Shown: positions 50,195 to 58,300 of the stretch, piece after piece
How positions within the stretch are numbered: the stretch's first letter is position 1
Layout: each line of letters starts with the position of its first letter
NCBI GenBank assembly: GCA_050260675.1
Contig: JBLNCN010000005.1
Location: 62,001-126,000 of the forward strand
Length of the DNA stretch: 64,000 bases
From: JBBDIP01 sp050260675
Lineage (GTDB): Bacteria > Bacillota > Sulfobacillia > Fermentithermobacillales > Fermentithermobacillaceae
Direction: 5' to 3'
The notes under the pieces: model-generated
What the model was told of the DNA's origin: nothing
What the model saw: the letters and a program-made list of their open reading frames with translations, nothing else
The model's database searches: none
Translations under genes and position numbers: made by a program

Positions 50195-51166
50195 CTACGA
50201 GTACTTGATCCGGGGGTCTACCACTACGTACAGGATGTCGGCGAGAAGGTTGCCCAACACCATTAGCGTAGCCCCGATCATGTTCATAGCCATTACTATT
50301 TGGTAGTCCCTTTGGAAGATGGCCCTCATCGAGAGTAGGCCAACTCCGGGCCATGAGAAGATCGTTTCAATGACCACAAGGCCGCCGAACAGGGCCGGAA
50401 GTTCGCCTCCGATAAGCGTGACGATGGGCAGAAGCGCGTTGCGCAGAGCGTGCTTCACGGTGACGATCCTCTCGGGAAGCCCCTTCGCTCTGGCTGTACG
50501 CACGTAGTCCTGCCGGATGACTTCGAGCATGCTCGATCTCATGTACCTCGCCACGCTGGCGATGCTGCCGAAAGATACCACGATGGCGGGCATCACCAGG
50601 TACTTGGTCCGGTCAAGGACGGTAGCCCAGAATCCGGCGGTGCGGACGTTCAGGCCTATGGTGCCGATGCCCGCGATTGGCAGCCAGTCCAGCTTTAGTC
50701 CAAACGTGTATATGAGCAGGAGCCCAAAGAAGAACGCCGGCATGGCCTGGCCGATGAAGGCCATGAAAGTTACGGCGTGGTCGAACCAGGAGTACTGTCG
50801 AAGGGCCGATATGATGCCTACCGGTATGGCGATGGCGTAGATGATGATTATGGTCACCAGGTTTAGGTAGATTGTGTACGGCAAGCGTTCAAGGATGGAT
50901 TTGATGACCGGCTGCCCGTCGACAAAGGACTTACCGAAGTCGCCGCGGATGACCTGTGACAGCCAGCGGAAATACTGCACATAGATGGGATCGTCCAGCC
51001 CGTAGATGGCCCGGATGCGCGCCCGGTCTTCCGCCGTCGCGTTTCGTTCGGTGAGCAGATCGACAGGGTCTCCCGGGGCCAGGTGCATGATCCCGAAGTT
51101 TATGATGGAGATCCCGATTAGCAGAGGTATTATCTGCAATGCCCGTCGAGCCAAGTAGCTGGACAC
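50195..51166 (-). CDS. dppB: Peptide ABC transporter permease DppB-type
   Basis: 323 residues from GTG 51166 (AGGGAG lies 9 nt upstream); TTG 51184 would add six residues. The first helix is LQIIPLLIGISIINFGIMHL; the EAA motif is QDYVRTARAKGLPERIVTVKHALRNALLP. It precedes dppC by 15 bp. Typical DppB/OppB topology of six helices. Confidence 0.93.
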   Translation of the reverse strand: MSSYLARRALQIIPLLIGISIINFGIMHLAPGDPVDLLTERNATAEDRARIRAIYGLDDPIYVQYFRWLSQVIRGDFGKSFVDGQPVIKSILERLPYTIYLNLVTIIIIYAIAIPVGIISALRQYSWFDHAVTFMAFIGQAMPAFFFGLLLIYTFGLKLDWLPIAGIGTIGLNVRTAGFWATVLDRTKYLVMPAIVVSFGSIASVARYMRSSMLEVIRQDYVRTARAKGLPERIVTVKHALRNALLPIVTLIGGELPALFGGLVVIETIFSWPGVGLLSMRAIFQRDYQIVMAMNMIGATLMVLGNLLADILYVVVDPRIKYS

Positions 51167-51270
51167 TCGCGCTCTCTCCCTCAAAGTCCGGACCGGGCAG
51201 GGGCTTCCCCGTGTCCGGTCCGGACGACTCTGCGTGAGATGCTCTTCAGAGCGTAACGCAGCCTTCGTTC

Positions 51271-52890
51271 TTACTTAACCACGTACCACTTCTCAGGATA
51301 GATGGGCCCGGTGGGCGCCCAGGTGACGCCCTGTACCTTCTTGCTCATGGCCGCGGGGGCGTTGTTGGCATACAGGAAGATGTAGGGCAGCTCCTCGTTC
51401 ACGATCTTCTGAGCGTTAACGTAGATCTGCTTCCGGGCTTCCTTGTCCATCTCCGTGCGGCCCTGTTCCAGGAGGGCGTCCAACTCGGCGTTCTTGAACT
51501 CGACGTCGTTGAAACCAACCAGGACGCCGTTTTCATCAACAGCCGCCGACGAGTGGAAGTACAGGTAGAAGTCAGGGTCGACGCCCAAAGACCAGCCGAG
51601 AGCGTACGACTCGAACTGCGCCTTGTCCAAGTACTGTGATACCAGGACTGACCACTCGATGTATTCGACCTGGCAGTCAACACCGATGTCCTTCCAGTTC
51701 TTCTGGATGATTAGGAGGGCGGCTTCCAGGATTTTGTTTCCGGTCGACGTGAGGAGTTTGAAGGTCAGCTTGTTGCCGTCCTTCTCGCGGATGCCGTCGG
51801 CTCCCACTTTCCAGCCGGCCTGATCCAGGAGCTGCTTTGCCTTCTCAGGGTCAAACTTGTACTCGTTCAGCTCGGCTCCCGCGTATGCCCACGAGACCGA
51901 GGGGAGATTGGCGTTCATGACCTCGCCGTAACCCCTAAGGACGTCGGTCACGACCTGCTGGCGGTTAGCTCCGTACATCAGGGCCTGGCGCACCAGCTTA
52001 TCCGATAGGATCGGGTGGGTCTGCTTCAGGCCGATGTATGTGTACCCGTTCTGGGGAATGGGCTTGAACTCGTAGCGGTCCTTGAGGGATTGAGTGACCC
52101 TCTCGATGTCGTCGGGCGGGATAGAGCCCATGTAGTCGATGTCGCCCTTCTCAAGAGCGGCCAGCATTACCTGGTTGTCGCCGTAGAACTTCCAGATGAC
52201 CTGCTCGATGTAGGGGCCTTCGCCGTAGTACTTATCGAAGGCTTTGAGCATGATGTACTGGTCTTTCTGCCACTCGACGTAGGTGTACGGGCCGGTCCCG
52301 ATAGGGTTCATGTTCGCCGGGTGTTCCTTCATCTGTGCAATCGGCGTGCCTTCGAAGATATGCTTCGGCAGGATGCCGATCCCGAGTTTTGTGAGGAGCG
52401 GCGCGTAGGGTTCCTTCAACTTGAGCACTACTGTGTTCTCATCAGGAGTCTCGATGCTCTCAACCGGCTTGAAATCGGTCTTCCGTACGCCGGTGTAGTC
52501 CTCGTGCTTGATTGCATCGTAGGTGTACTTGACGTCAGCGGAAGTGAACTTCTGGCCGTCGTGCCAGAACACGTTCTTCTTGAGAGTGAAGGTCCAGGTG
52601 AGGCCGTCGGGGGAGAACTCCCACTTTTCCGCCAGGTCTCCGACCATCTCAAGGTTCTCGTTGACTCTCACCAAACCGCTATATACGCGGCTGATGATCT
52701 GATTCGAAGGAACGTCGGTCGACAGGATGGGGTTGAAGACGACAGGGTTGCCGGTCATGCCGAAGGTGATGGTGCCGCCCTTCGTAGGCGCGTTCTTTGA
52801 TCCCGTCCCTCCGGCGGCCGGACCGCACGCTGTGGCAAATAACGCAAGCGCCACCAGCGCAATCGCGATCACGGCATGTATCTTTCGCAC
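51271..52890 (-). CDS. dppA: Peptide ABC transporter substrate-binding lipoprotein (SBP family 5)
   Basis: 539 residues from GTG 52890, with AGGAGG 7 nt upstream; the open frame extends to 52944 without a better start. Signal peptide with lipobox LFATAC (Cys about residue 22). SBP_bac_5 features: LVRVNENLEMVGDLAEKWEFSPDGLTWTFTLKKN in parts, DVKYTYDAIK, NPIGTGPYTYVEW, VRQALMYGANRQQVV and late EELPYIFLYANNAPAAM. Heads the second peptide importer. About 100 bp separate it from dppB. Confidence 0.94.
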   Translation of the reverse strand: MRKIHAVIAIALVALALFATACGPAAGGTGSKNAPTKGGTITFGMTGNPVVFNPILSTDVPSNQIISRVYSGLVRVNENLEMVGDLAEKWEFSPDGLTWTFTLKKNVFWHDGQKFTSADVKYTYDAIKHEDYTGVRKTDFKPVESIETPDENTVVLKLKEPYAPLLTKLGIGILPKHIFEGTPIAQMKEHPANMNPIGTGPYTYVEWQKDQYIMLKAFDKYYGEGPYIEQVIWKFYGDNQVMLAALEKGDIDYMGSIPPDDIERVTQSLKDRYEFKPIPQNGYTYIGLKQTHPILSDKLVRQALMYGANRQQVVTDVLRGYGEVMNANLPSVSWAYAGAELNEYKFDPEKAKQLLDQAGWKVGADGIREKDGNKLTFKLLTSTGNKILEAALLIIQKNWKDIGVDCQVEYIEWSVLVSQYLDKAQFESYALGWSLGVDPDFYLYFHSSAAVDENGVLVGFNDVEFKNAELDALLEQGRTEMDKEARKQIYVNAQKIVNEELPYIFLYANNAPAAMSKKVQGVTWAPTGPIYPEKWYVVK

Positions 52891-53227
52891 TAGGGTTCCT
52901 CCTCCCGGACTCATGTACTGGACTCGAACAGACTCTTCTCGCATGTTCGTAAGTCTAGCACTTTGCGGAGTTGTGGTAAACCCACTCTAGTGGATTTTTA
53001 TACATATGCGGAGGGCGTTAGAACTCTAGAAGTGTTTTCCTGAATGGGCGGAATTGTATATGCATACCGACAGTGGACGCGCGCACCGCTGCTTCGTTAG
53101 TTGGGGTTGGATTAGGAACTTACGCAGGCGAGCAACACGCAAAATGGAACCGGGGTCCCGAGAGGGACCCCGGCGTTGTACTCGTAGCGGTTCGGTTCTT
53201 CGAATCCCGGTTCCTATGCCGCCTCGA
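52891..53227. other. 337-bp region between dppA and the flagellin gene
   Basis: No gene recognised. Reading toward dppA on the minus strand there is TATAAA near 53006-53011 with no good -35, and CCACT-CT-AGTGG (52982-52993), a 5-2-5 inverted repeat that could be an operator. The flagellin terminator occupies 53150-53173. Confidence 0.5.
53150..53173 (-). terminator. Terminator of the flagellin gene
   Basis: CCGGGGTCCC (53150-53159) pairs with GGGACCCCGG (53164-53173) around GAGA; on the minus strand the stem is followed by TTCCATTTT. Located 55 bp after the flagellin stop. Confidence 0.75.
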
Positions 53228-54046
53228 TTAGCCGAGCAGCTTCAGGACCGACTGGGTGCTGACGTTGGCCTGGGCCAGCATCGCGGTACCGGCCTGCTGC
53301 AGGATCTGGTGCCGCGTGAAGTTGGCCATCTCCAGCGCCATGTCGACGTCTCTGATTCGGGAGTTCGCGGCGCTCAGGTTCTCAGCAGCCGCCTGGAGGT
53401 TGTTGATCGTGTGCTCTAGACGGTTCTGGTAGGCGCCCAATTTGGCCCTTTCCTCAGAGACAGAGTTGATGGCGGCATCTATCGTTCCGACCGTCAGCTC
53501 GGCGTTTGCAACTGTGTCGACCAACAGGTTCGCAGCTTCAACGCTTAGCGCCGCTCCCTGCATGTCACCTATGGTGATCGCAAAGTGGTCTGCGGTTGTG
53601 TCCGGGCCGACCAGAATGCTTCCGGCGAACGATCCGTCAAGGAGCGTGGTGCCGTTGAATTTGGTGGAGTCCGCGATCCTCTGGACTTCCAGGGCCAGCT
53701 CGTCTAGCTCCGCCTTGATGGCGTCGCGGTCCTCGGTCGCCAGAGTTGACGAGGCGCCTTGGCTCGCCAGCTCGCGCATCCTCTGGAGGATGCTGTGGGT
53801 CTCATTCAGAGCGCCTTCTGCGGTCTGGATGAGCGAGATACCGTCCTGGGCGTTGCGGGCGCCCATGTTGAGGCCGCCGATCTGAGCCTTCATCTTCTCC
53901 GAGATAGCAAGCCCGGCTGCGTCGTCAGCAGCTTTGTTGATCCTGTAGCCTGAGGAGAGCTTCTCGAGGGACTTGGCCATGAGGTTGCCGGTTACCGAAA
54001 GGTTCTTCCAGGAGTTCAAGGCACTGATGTTGGTGTTGATACGCAT
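53228..54046 (-). CDS. hag: Flagellin
   Basis: 272 residues from ATG 54046, with GGAGG 12 nt upstream. The N-terminal D0/D1 part (MRINTNISALNSWKNLSVT, LEKLSSGYRINKAADDAAGLAISEKM) and the C-terminal D1/D0 part (VDMALEMANFTRHQILQQAGTAMLAQAN, then SVLKLLG) are both canonical, joined by a short variable region (about 130-190). It is exported through the flagellar type III system and forms the filament. It is the only flagellar gene in the window. Promoter and leader features suggest sigma-D and CsrA control. Confidence 0.96.
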   Translation of the reverse strand: MRINTNISALNSWKNLSVTGNLMAKSLEKLSSGYRINKAADDAAGLAISEKMKAQIGGLNMGARNAQDGISLIQTAEGALNETHSILQRMRELASQGASSTLATEDRDAIKAELDELALEVQRIADSTKFNGTTLLDGSFAGSILVGPDTTADHFAITIGDMQGAALSVEAANLLVDTVANAELTVGTIDAAINSVSEERAKLGAYQNRLEHTINNLQAAAENLSAANSRIRDVDMALEMANFTRHQILQQAGTAMLAQANVSTQSVLKLLG

Positions 54047-54074
54047 CTTGTTGTCATACCTCCCTGTATTCTTG

Positions 54075-54094
54075 GGCCCGCGTCCTTGCGGGCC
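54075..54094 (-). promoter_or_regulatory. Leader hairpin with GGA loop, possible CsrA site
   Basis: On the minus strand GGCCCGC (54094-54088) pairs with GCGGGCC (54081-54075); the 6-nt loop reads AAGGAC. It ends 10 nt before the GGGAGGT Shine-Dalgarno (54064-54058). CsrA binds GGA in hairpin loops and a second GGA in the Shine-Dalgarno; this copies the B. subtilis hag leader layout. Inference from structure only. Confidence 0.4.
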
Positions 54095-54164
54095 TTCGAC
54101 TTGCATCTCGCCTCCGGGGCGCCGTCCGGACCTTACGAGGCGCAAGCCTTTGTTTACACTGTCC

Positions 54165-54190
54165 TTATCGTCACGACTCGTGCCGCTTTC
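54165..54190 (-). promoter_or_regulatory. Candidate sigma-D (flagellar) promoter
   Basis: Minus strand GAAA (54190-54187), 14-nt spacer, GACGATAA (54172-54165). Consensus for sigma-D is TAAA-N15-GCCGATAT; the -10 element agrees in 6 of 8 positions. Predicted leader length about 110 nt. Confidence 0.5.
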
Positions 54191-54233
54191 ATAGCATCCG
54201 TTGGCAAATGAGACTAAAGTCCTATTGGGAGTC

Positions 54234-55400
54234 CTATAGGGGGGACTCCTCCAGGCGGGAAATGCAGTCGCCTAGCAGGGAGTCTATTTCCAGAGCGGAC
54301 TCGGCTTCCCGGACCTCGGTCAGGTTGGGCTTGATCGCGGGATGCCTCGGCACAAACACCGTGCAGCAGTCTTCGTAGGGCAGGACCGACAGGTCGTATG
54401 TGCCGATATGCCTGGCCAAATCGATGGTCTCCACTTTGTTGAAGCAGACGAGAGGCCGTATGACAGGGACTGTCGCTGCGTCCTGGATGGCGGCCAGGCT
54501 CTCCAAGGTCTGACTGGCGACTTGGCCGATGTTCTCGCCGGTGAAGATGGCCAGCGCCCCAATCTTGGGCGCCAGGCGAGACGCTACTCTCATCATCATC
54601 CTGCGCATTATGGTAACCCGGAGCTTCTCGGGGCACCTTTCCATGATGGCGGTCTGGATGTCCGTGAAATGGGCGATGTGCAGCCTTAGGCGCGGGTTGT
54701 ACTCCCGAAGGACCTGGGCGAGCTTTATTACCTTTTCTTTGGCGCGCTCGCCCGTCAACGGGAAACTCCAAAAATGTAGGGCGTCGACGGCCACGCCTCG
54801 CTTCATGGCCATGTACCCAGCCACAGGGCTGTCTATCCCTCCGGATAGCAGCAGTAGGCCCTTGCCTCCTGTCCCGATGGGAAGCCCGCCGGGTCCAGGG
54901 ACCTCATCCACGTACAGGTACACGCCTTCTTCCCTTACCTCGACGTTCAGGTTGAAAGAGGGATCGTGAACGTCAACCGATACGTCGGGGCACCTTTCCA
55001 ACACTGCCCTTCCTAGTTCCTGGTTGATCTCAGGCGAGGTGAGGGGGAAGGACTTGTCCGAGCGGCGGGCATTCACTTTGAAGGTGCGGGGGCCGGTCCT
55101 GAATGCGGCCGCATCACGGCAAACCTGGGCAGCGTGCTGCTTCATGAGGTCCATATCCTGCTCGATGCGGCGCGCGAGGCTCACACCCACCACGCCGGGT
55201 ATTCGCGCGACCCGGTGCAGCGCCTTTTCGGGCGACGTCAAGCCCGATATGTACACCCGGCCGTGGGTGCGTTCGACCCTCGCCGCTGGCTCCTCCCTAA
55301 CCGCAAAGCGGAGGTGCCGGACCAAGGCCTCCTCAAAAGACGACCGGTTGTCACCCTTGAGCCCTATCTCACCGTACCTTACCAGGAGCACTTCCTGCAC
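54234..55400 (-). CDS. thiI: tRNA uracil 4-sulfurtransferase
   Basis: 388 residues from ATG 55400. N-terminal ferredoxin-like and THUMP domains (MQEVLLVRYGEIGLKGDNR; NARRSDKSFPL) and a PP-loop ATPase LLLSGGIDSPVAGYMAMK. There is no C-terminal rhodanese domain, as in most Bacillota ThiI. It makes 4-thiouridine at tRNA position 8 and may supply sulfur for thiamine. Start overlaps the desulfurase gene by 32 bp, matching the Bacillus nifZ-thiI pair. Confidence 0.95.
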   Translation of the reverse strand: MQEVLLVRYGEIGLKGDNRSSFEEALVRHLRFAVREEPAARVERTHGRVYISGLTSPEKALHRVARIPGVVGVSLARRIEQDMDLMKQHAAQVCRDAAAFRTGPRTFKVNARRSDKSFPLTSPEINQELGRAVLERCPDVSVDVHDPSFNLNVEVREEGVYLYVDEVPGPGGLPIGTGGKGLLLLSGGIDSPVAGYMAMKRGVAVDALHFWSFPLTGERAKEKVIKLAQVLREYNPRLRLHIAHFTDIQTAIMERCPEKLRVTIMRRMMMRVASRLAPKIGALAIFTGENIGQVASQTLESLAAIQDAATVPVIRPLVCFNKVETIDLARHIGTYDLSVLPYEDCCTVFVPRHPAIKPNLTEVREAESALEIDSLLGDCISRLEESPL

Positions 55401-56574
55401 GTTCTCGCCTCCACGCCGAAAGTTCCGTGAGTGAATCCGAAAGCGCGTTTACTGCTTCATCCACATCCTCCGCCGTGGTGTACCTGGACATGGAGAAGCG
55501 GATGGCGCCAAGCGCTTCGTCCTCTCCCCGCCCCAAAGCCAGCACGACGGGACTGGGTTTTGCCTTGTGGGCTGAGCACGCGGAACCGGTTGACACGAAC
55601 ACCCCCCGCTTTTCCAACGCGTGGAGGATGTTTTCGCCCCGGTAGCCCGGGAACGAGAAGTGGACAATGTAAGGCGCCACATCCTCTCCTTCGGGGCCGT
55701 GAAGGACCGCGTCTTCGGCGACACTACGTACGCCGTTCACGAGGCGCTCCCTCAACTTCGTGAGATTCTGCATTACCTCTACCCTGTCCTTGGCCCATAG
55801 GAGGCAGGCGGCCCGAAGGCCCGCTATACCCGGCATGTTCTCGGTACCGGAGCGGAGCCCGCTTTCCTGCCCGCCGCCGTGGAGCAGAGGGGGCAACTCG
55901 AGCCCTTTTCTAATGAAGAGCGCTCCCACGCCTTTGGGGCCGTGTATCTTGTGGCCCGATAGCGTGAGGAGGTCTATCCCCCAGGCCCCGACGTCAATGA
56001 GAAGGCGGGCAAACCCCTGGGTTGCGTCAACGTGGAAGCGAGGCCTTCTCCCCCTGATTGACGAAAGCTCCCGGCCGATTTCCTTAATGGGCTCGATGGT
56101 CCCGATCTCGTTCTGGACCATCATCACCGAGACCAACGCGGTCTTCGGGGTCACGGCATTAAGCACCGCGTCGGGGTCGACTCTCCCCTCCCCGTCTACG
56201 GGTATCAGCGTAACCTCGTACCCTGACTTGGACAGGTATTCCAGGGTGGCTCCCACCGATGGGTGCTCGACAGTCGTGGACACAATATGGCAGGAAGGTC
56301 CTCTCGCGGCGACGGTCCCGACGATGGCCCAGTTGTTCGCCTCAGTGCCTCCGGAAGTGAAGTAGACCTCTTCGTCCCTTGCTCCCAGGAGCGCGGCCAC
56401 GCTCCTGCGCGCGTCCAGCACCAGTTCTTCTGCCCGAGACCCCAGCCGGTGGAGCGATGAAGGGTTTCCGTACTCCTCCGTAAGGACCTTGACCATGGCT
56501 TCGACTACCGAAGGATCAGGCTGGGTTGTTGATGAATTATCGAGATAAACCATGTTTTTCGGTTCGCGCTTCAA
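55369..56574 (-). CDS. Cysteine desulfurase (NifS/IscS type)
   Basis: 401 residues from TTG 56574, with AAGGAGG 8 nt upstream; ATG at codon 8 is an alternative. YLDNSSTTQPD, TSGGTEANNWA, the PLP lysine in TLSGHKIHGPKGVGALF and the active-site Cys in VSTGSACSAHKAKPS are present. It takes sulfur from cysteine as a persulfide and, given its overlap with thiI, probably feeds tRNA thiolation. Cytoplasmic. B. subtilis has the same pair (nifZ). Confidence 0.93.
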   Translation of the reverse strand: MKREPKNMVYLDNSSTTQPDPSVVEAMVKVLTEEYGNPSSLHRLGSRAEELVLDARRSVAALLGARDEEVYFTSGGTEANNWAIVGTVAARGPSCHIVSTTVEHPSVGATLEYLSKSGYEVTLIPVDGEGRVDPDAVLNAVTPKTALVSVMMVQNEIGTIEPIKEIGRELSSIRGRRPRFHVDATQGFARLLIDVGAWGIDLLTLSGHKIHGPKGVGALFIRKGLELPPLLHGGGQESGLRSGTENMPGIAGLRAACLLWAKDRVEVMQNLTKLRERLVNGVRSVAEDAVLHGPEGEDVAPYIVHFSFPGYRGENILHALEKRGVFVSTGSACSAHKAKPSPVVLALGRGEDEALGAIRFSMSRYTTAEDVDEAVNALSDSLTELSAWRRERAGSAPGKVR

Positions 56575-56700
56575 AGCCTTGCCTCCTTGGGATTTGCCAG
56601 TCTCGCAGGCACGGCACTACCATGATAGCATGGTGTCTTGCTAAGAGAATGATTCGGCGCTGCCCTTCTTGGGGAGAGCCGTGAAGGGATGACTTAAGGC

Positions 56701-57459
56701 GTGAAACCGGACCCAGCGAGAGGGCTATACCCGCTGCTCGGGAGGGCTCTCTCCGACTACCGCATGATAGACACGGCTGAGCCGGTGCTCCTGGGCATAT
56801 CAGGGGGCAAGGACAGCCTCATGATGGCTTACCTATTGAACGAGATGCGCAACCGATCGCCGGTCAAGTTCACCCTGGTCGGACTTACCGTCGACCCTGG
56901 CGGCGAATCCGGGTTCACCGATGCCGAACTGGAGACCGTGCGGCTCTTCCTGGAAGGCATGGGCATCCCCTATCGCGTGGTGAGGACCAAGATAAACAGC
57001 ATCATCCAGGGGCATCCCCAGGAAAGCGCCTGCTCGCTTTGCGCAAACCTGCGCCGCGGCGCGATCTACAAGACCGCGAACGAGATGGGCATCCGTCGCG
57101 TGGCTCTCGCCCATCATCTGGACGACGCCATAGAGACCCTGTTCCTCAATATGTTCTACCAGTCCAGCCTCCGGTGCTTTGATCCCAAGACGTATCTCTC
57201 CCGCAGGGACGTGACTGCCATAAGGCCCCTGGTGTACATCCCTGAGAAGGATATCGTGAGGGTTTCACAGAGACTGGGACTGCCTGTCATCAAGACGCGG
57301 TGCCCGGTCGCCGGCACCACAAGGCGGCAGGAGATGAAGGCGGTTGTCAGCGATCTGTCGGCCAAAATACCGGCCTTCCGGAACCATTTGCGGAGCGTGC
57401 TCAAGCAAGTGTGGGCCCTGCAGCGGGCGGGCGATGAGCAATGTGACCCTGAACAATAG
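56701..57459 (+). CDS. TtcA-like tRNA thiolation ATPase
   Basis: 252 residues from GTG 56701. PP-loop ISGGKDSLMMAYLL, ACSLCANLRRGAIYKTANEMG with the CxxC pair, and ALAHHLDDAIETLFLNMFYQ identify the TtcA/TtuA/TilS family; the CSLC motif and the RCPVAGTTRR segment favour TtcA, which makes 2-thiocytidine in tRNA using an iron-sulfur cluster. It runs opposite to the desulfurase-thiI pair. Exact RNA target unproven. Confidence 0.85.
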   Translation: MKPDPARGLYPLLGRALSDYRMIDTAEPVLLGISGGKDSLMMAYLLNEMRNRSPVKFTLVGLTVDPGGESGFTDAELETVRLFLEGMGIPYRVVRTKINSIIQGHPQESACSLCANLRRGAIYKTANEMGIRRVALAHHLDDAIETLFLNMFYQSSLRCFDPKTYLSRRDVTAIRPLVYIPEKDIVRVSQRLGLPVIKTRCPVAGTTRRQEMKAVVSDLSAKIPAFRNHLRSVLKQVWALQRAGDEQCDPEQ

Positions 57460-57479
57460 GAAGCAGAATGTCATCTCGC

Positions 57480-57522
57480 AAAGCGCGCGATGCTCGTGAA
57501 CTCGCATGAACGCGCGCGCTTT
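57480..57522. terminator. Hairpin AAAGCGCGCG / CGCGCGCTTT
   Basis: 57480-57489 pairs with 57513-57522; an inner ATGC/GCAT pair extends it. It follows the ttcA-like stop by 20 bp and is flanked by A and T runs, suitable for both strands. Confidence 0.6.
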
Positions 57523-57533
57523 GCTGGCGACGC

Positions 57534-57567
57534 GGGTAAAGGCTCCGCTAACGCTCTGCCTTTACCC
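57534..57567. terminator. Perfect 10-bp hairpin at the end of the converging gene
   Basis: GGGTAAAGGC (57534-57543) pairs with GCCTTTACCC (57558-57567); overlaps the stop of the minus-strand gene. Possible terminator for the plus-strand transcript. Confidence 0.5.
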
Positions 57568-58155
57568 CGAAAGTAACCTGCTGATGCTCTTCTTCCCCCG
57601 CTTTCTGTCTTTGCGGGACGAGGCCAGGAGGAAAGCGTAGCGGAGGTCCCTCACCTCGAGGATCAAGGTCTGCAGCAGCTGGTTCATCCTGTGCAGCAGC
57701 TCCCTTTCCTCCACCGTGTGGGTGCAGATCTCCCTGCGAAGGTCTATGACCAGCTCCCGGGCGGTCGCCTCGGTCGTCTCCGGAGACGAAGGTCTCACTA
57801 CGTAGAGCGCGGGCGGGTCTTGAGGGAGGTCTCTTTCTTCCACGTAAGCGGGTGCTTCTCTCGCAACTGCGGCGACCGTAGCGGCGGTCTGCATCCGCGC
57901 CAGAACGGCTTCAGGCCAGGAATCCCCGACCCGCGATTCTCTGAGTTCCCGCTCTATGTCGGAATCCGGCACCCCTCTCTGACGGAGGCGGTGTATGAGA
58001 GCTATGACAGGCACCAGTTCCTCGGGGACACGGTTTCTTCCGGTGAGGCCAAGGAGTTCTCCGAACGTGTTCCTTAGGCCTCTCATTTCTGGAACAGTCA
58101 GGCCCAAGGTTTCTCCTATGTCCGCCCAAAGCAATTCCATGTCGGTCACTCCCAT
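57562..58155 (-). CDS. Hypothetical helical protein, possible MerR-like HTH
   Basis: 197 residues from ATG 58155 (ATG 58140 possible). The N-terminal part (ADIGETLGLTVPEMRGLRNTFGELL) looks like a MerR-type helix-turn-helix; VIALIHRLRQRGVPDSDIERELRE resembles the second half of such domains. The rest is helical, with a coiled-coil (EERELLHRMNQLLQTLILEVRDLR) and a very basic tail. No family identified with confidence. It is divergent from the acyl-CoA synthetase gene and could regulate it (inference). Confidence 0.6.
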   Translation of the reverse strand: MGVTDMELLWADIGETLGLTVPEMRGLRNTFGELLGLTGRNRVPEELVPVIALIHRLRQRGVPDSDIERELRESRVGDSWPEAVLARMQTAATVAAVAREAPAYVEERDLPQDPPALYVVRPSSPETTEATARELVIDLRREICTHTVEERELLHRMNQLLQTLILEVRDLRYAFLLASSRKDRKRGKKSISRLLSG

Positions 58156-58300
58156 AATTCCCAGTACCTGTCATATTCTCAACTGCATCGTCGTTTCCTC
58201 TTTTGTGCCCAGGTTTACCGCAAAAACTAAGTTGTGATAGACTTGCCCTTGGTGGTTTGGTTCTCCGCGGTAATCAACTAGAGGAAGGTGCAAGCACCAC

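Noticed and set aside
53228..54046. Flagellin as part of a hidden flagellar cluster
   Set aside because: Both flanks are metabolic or transport genes with clear identities; no other flagellar gene was seen.
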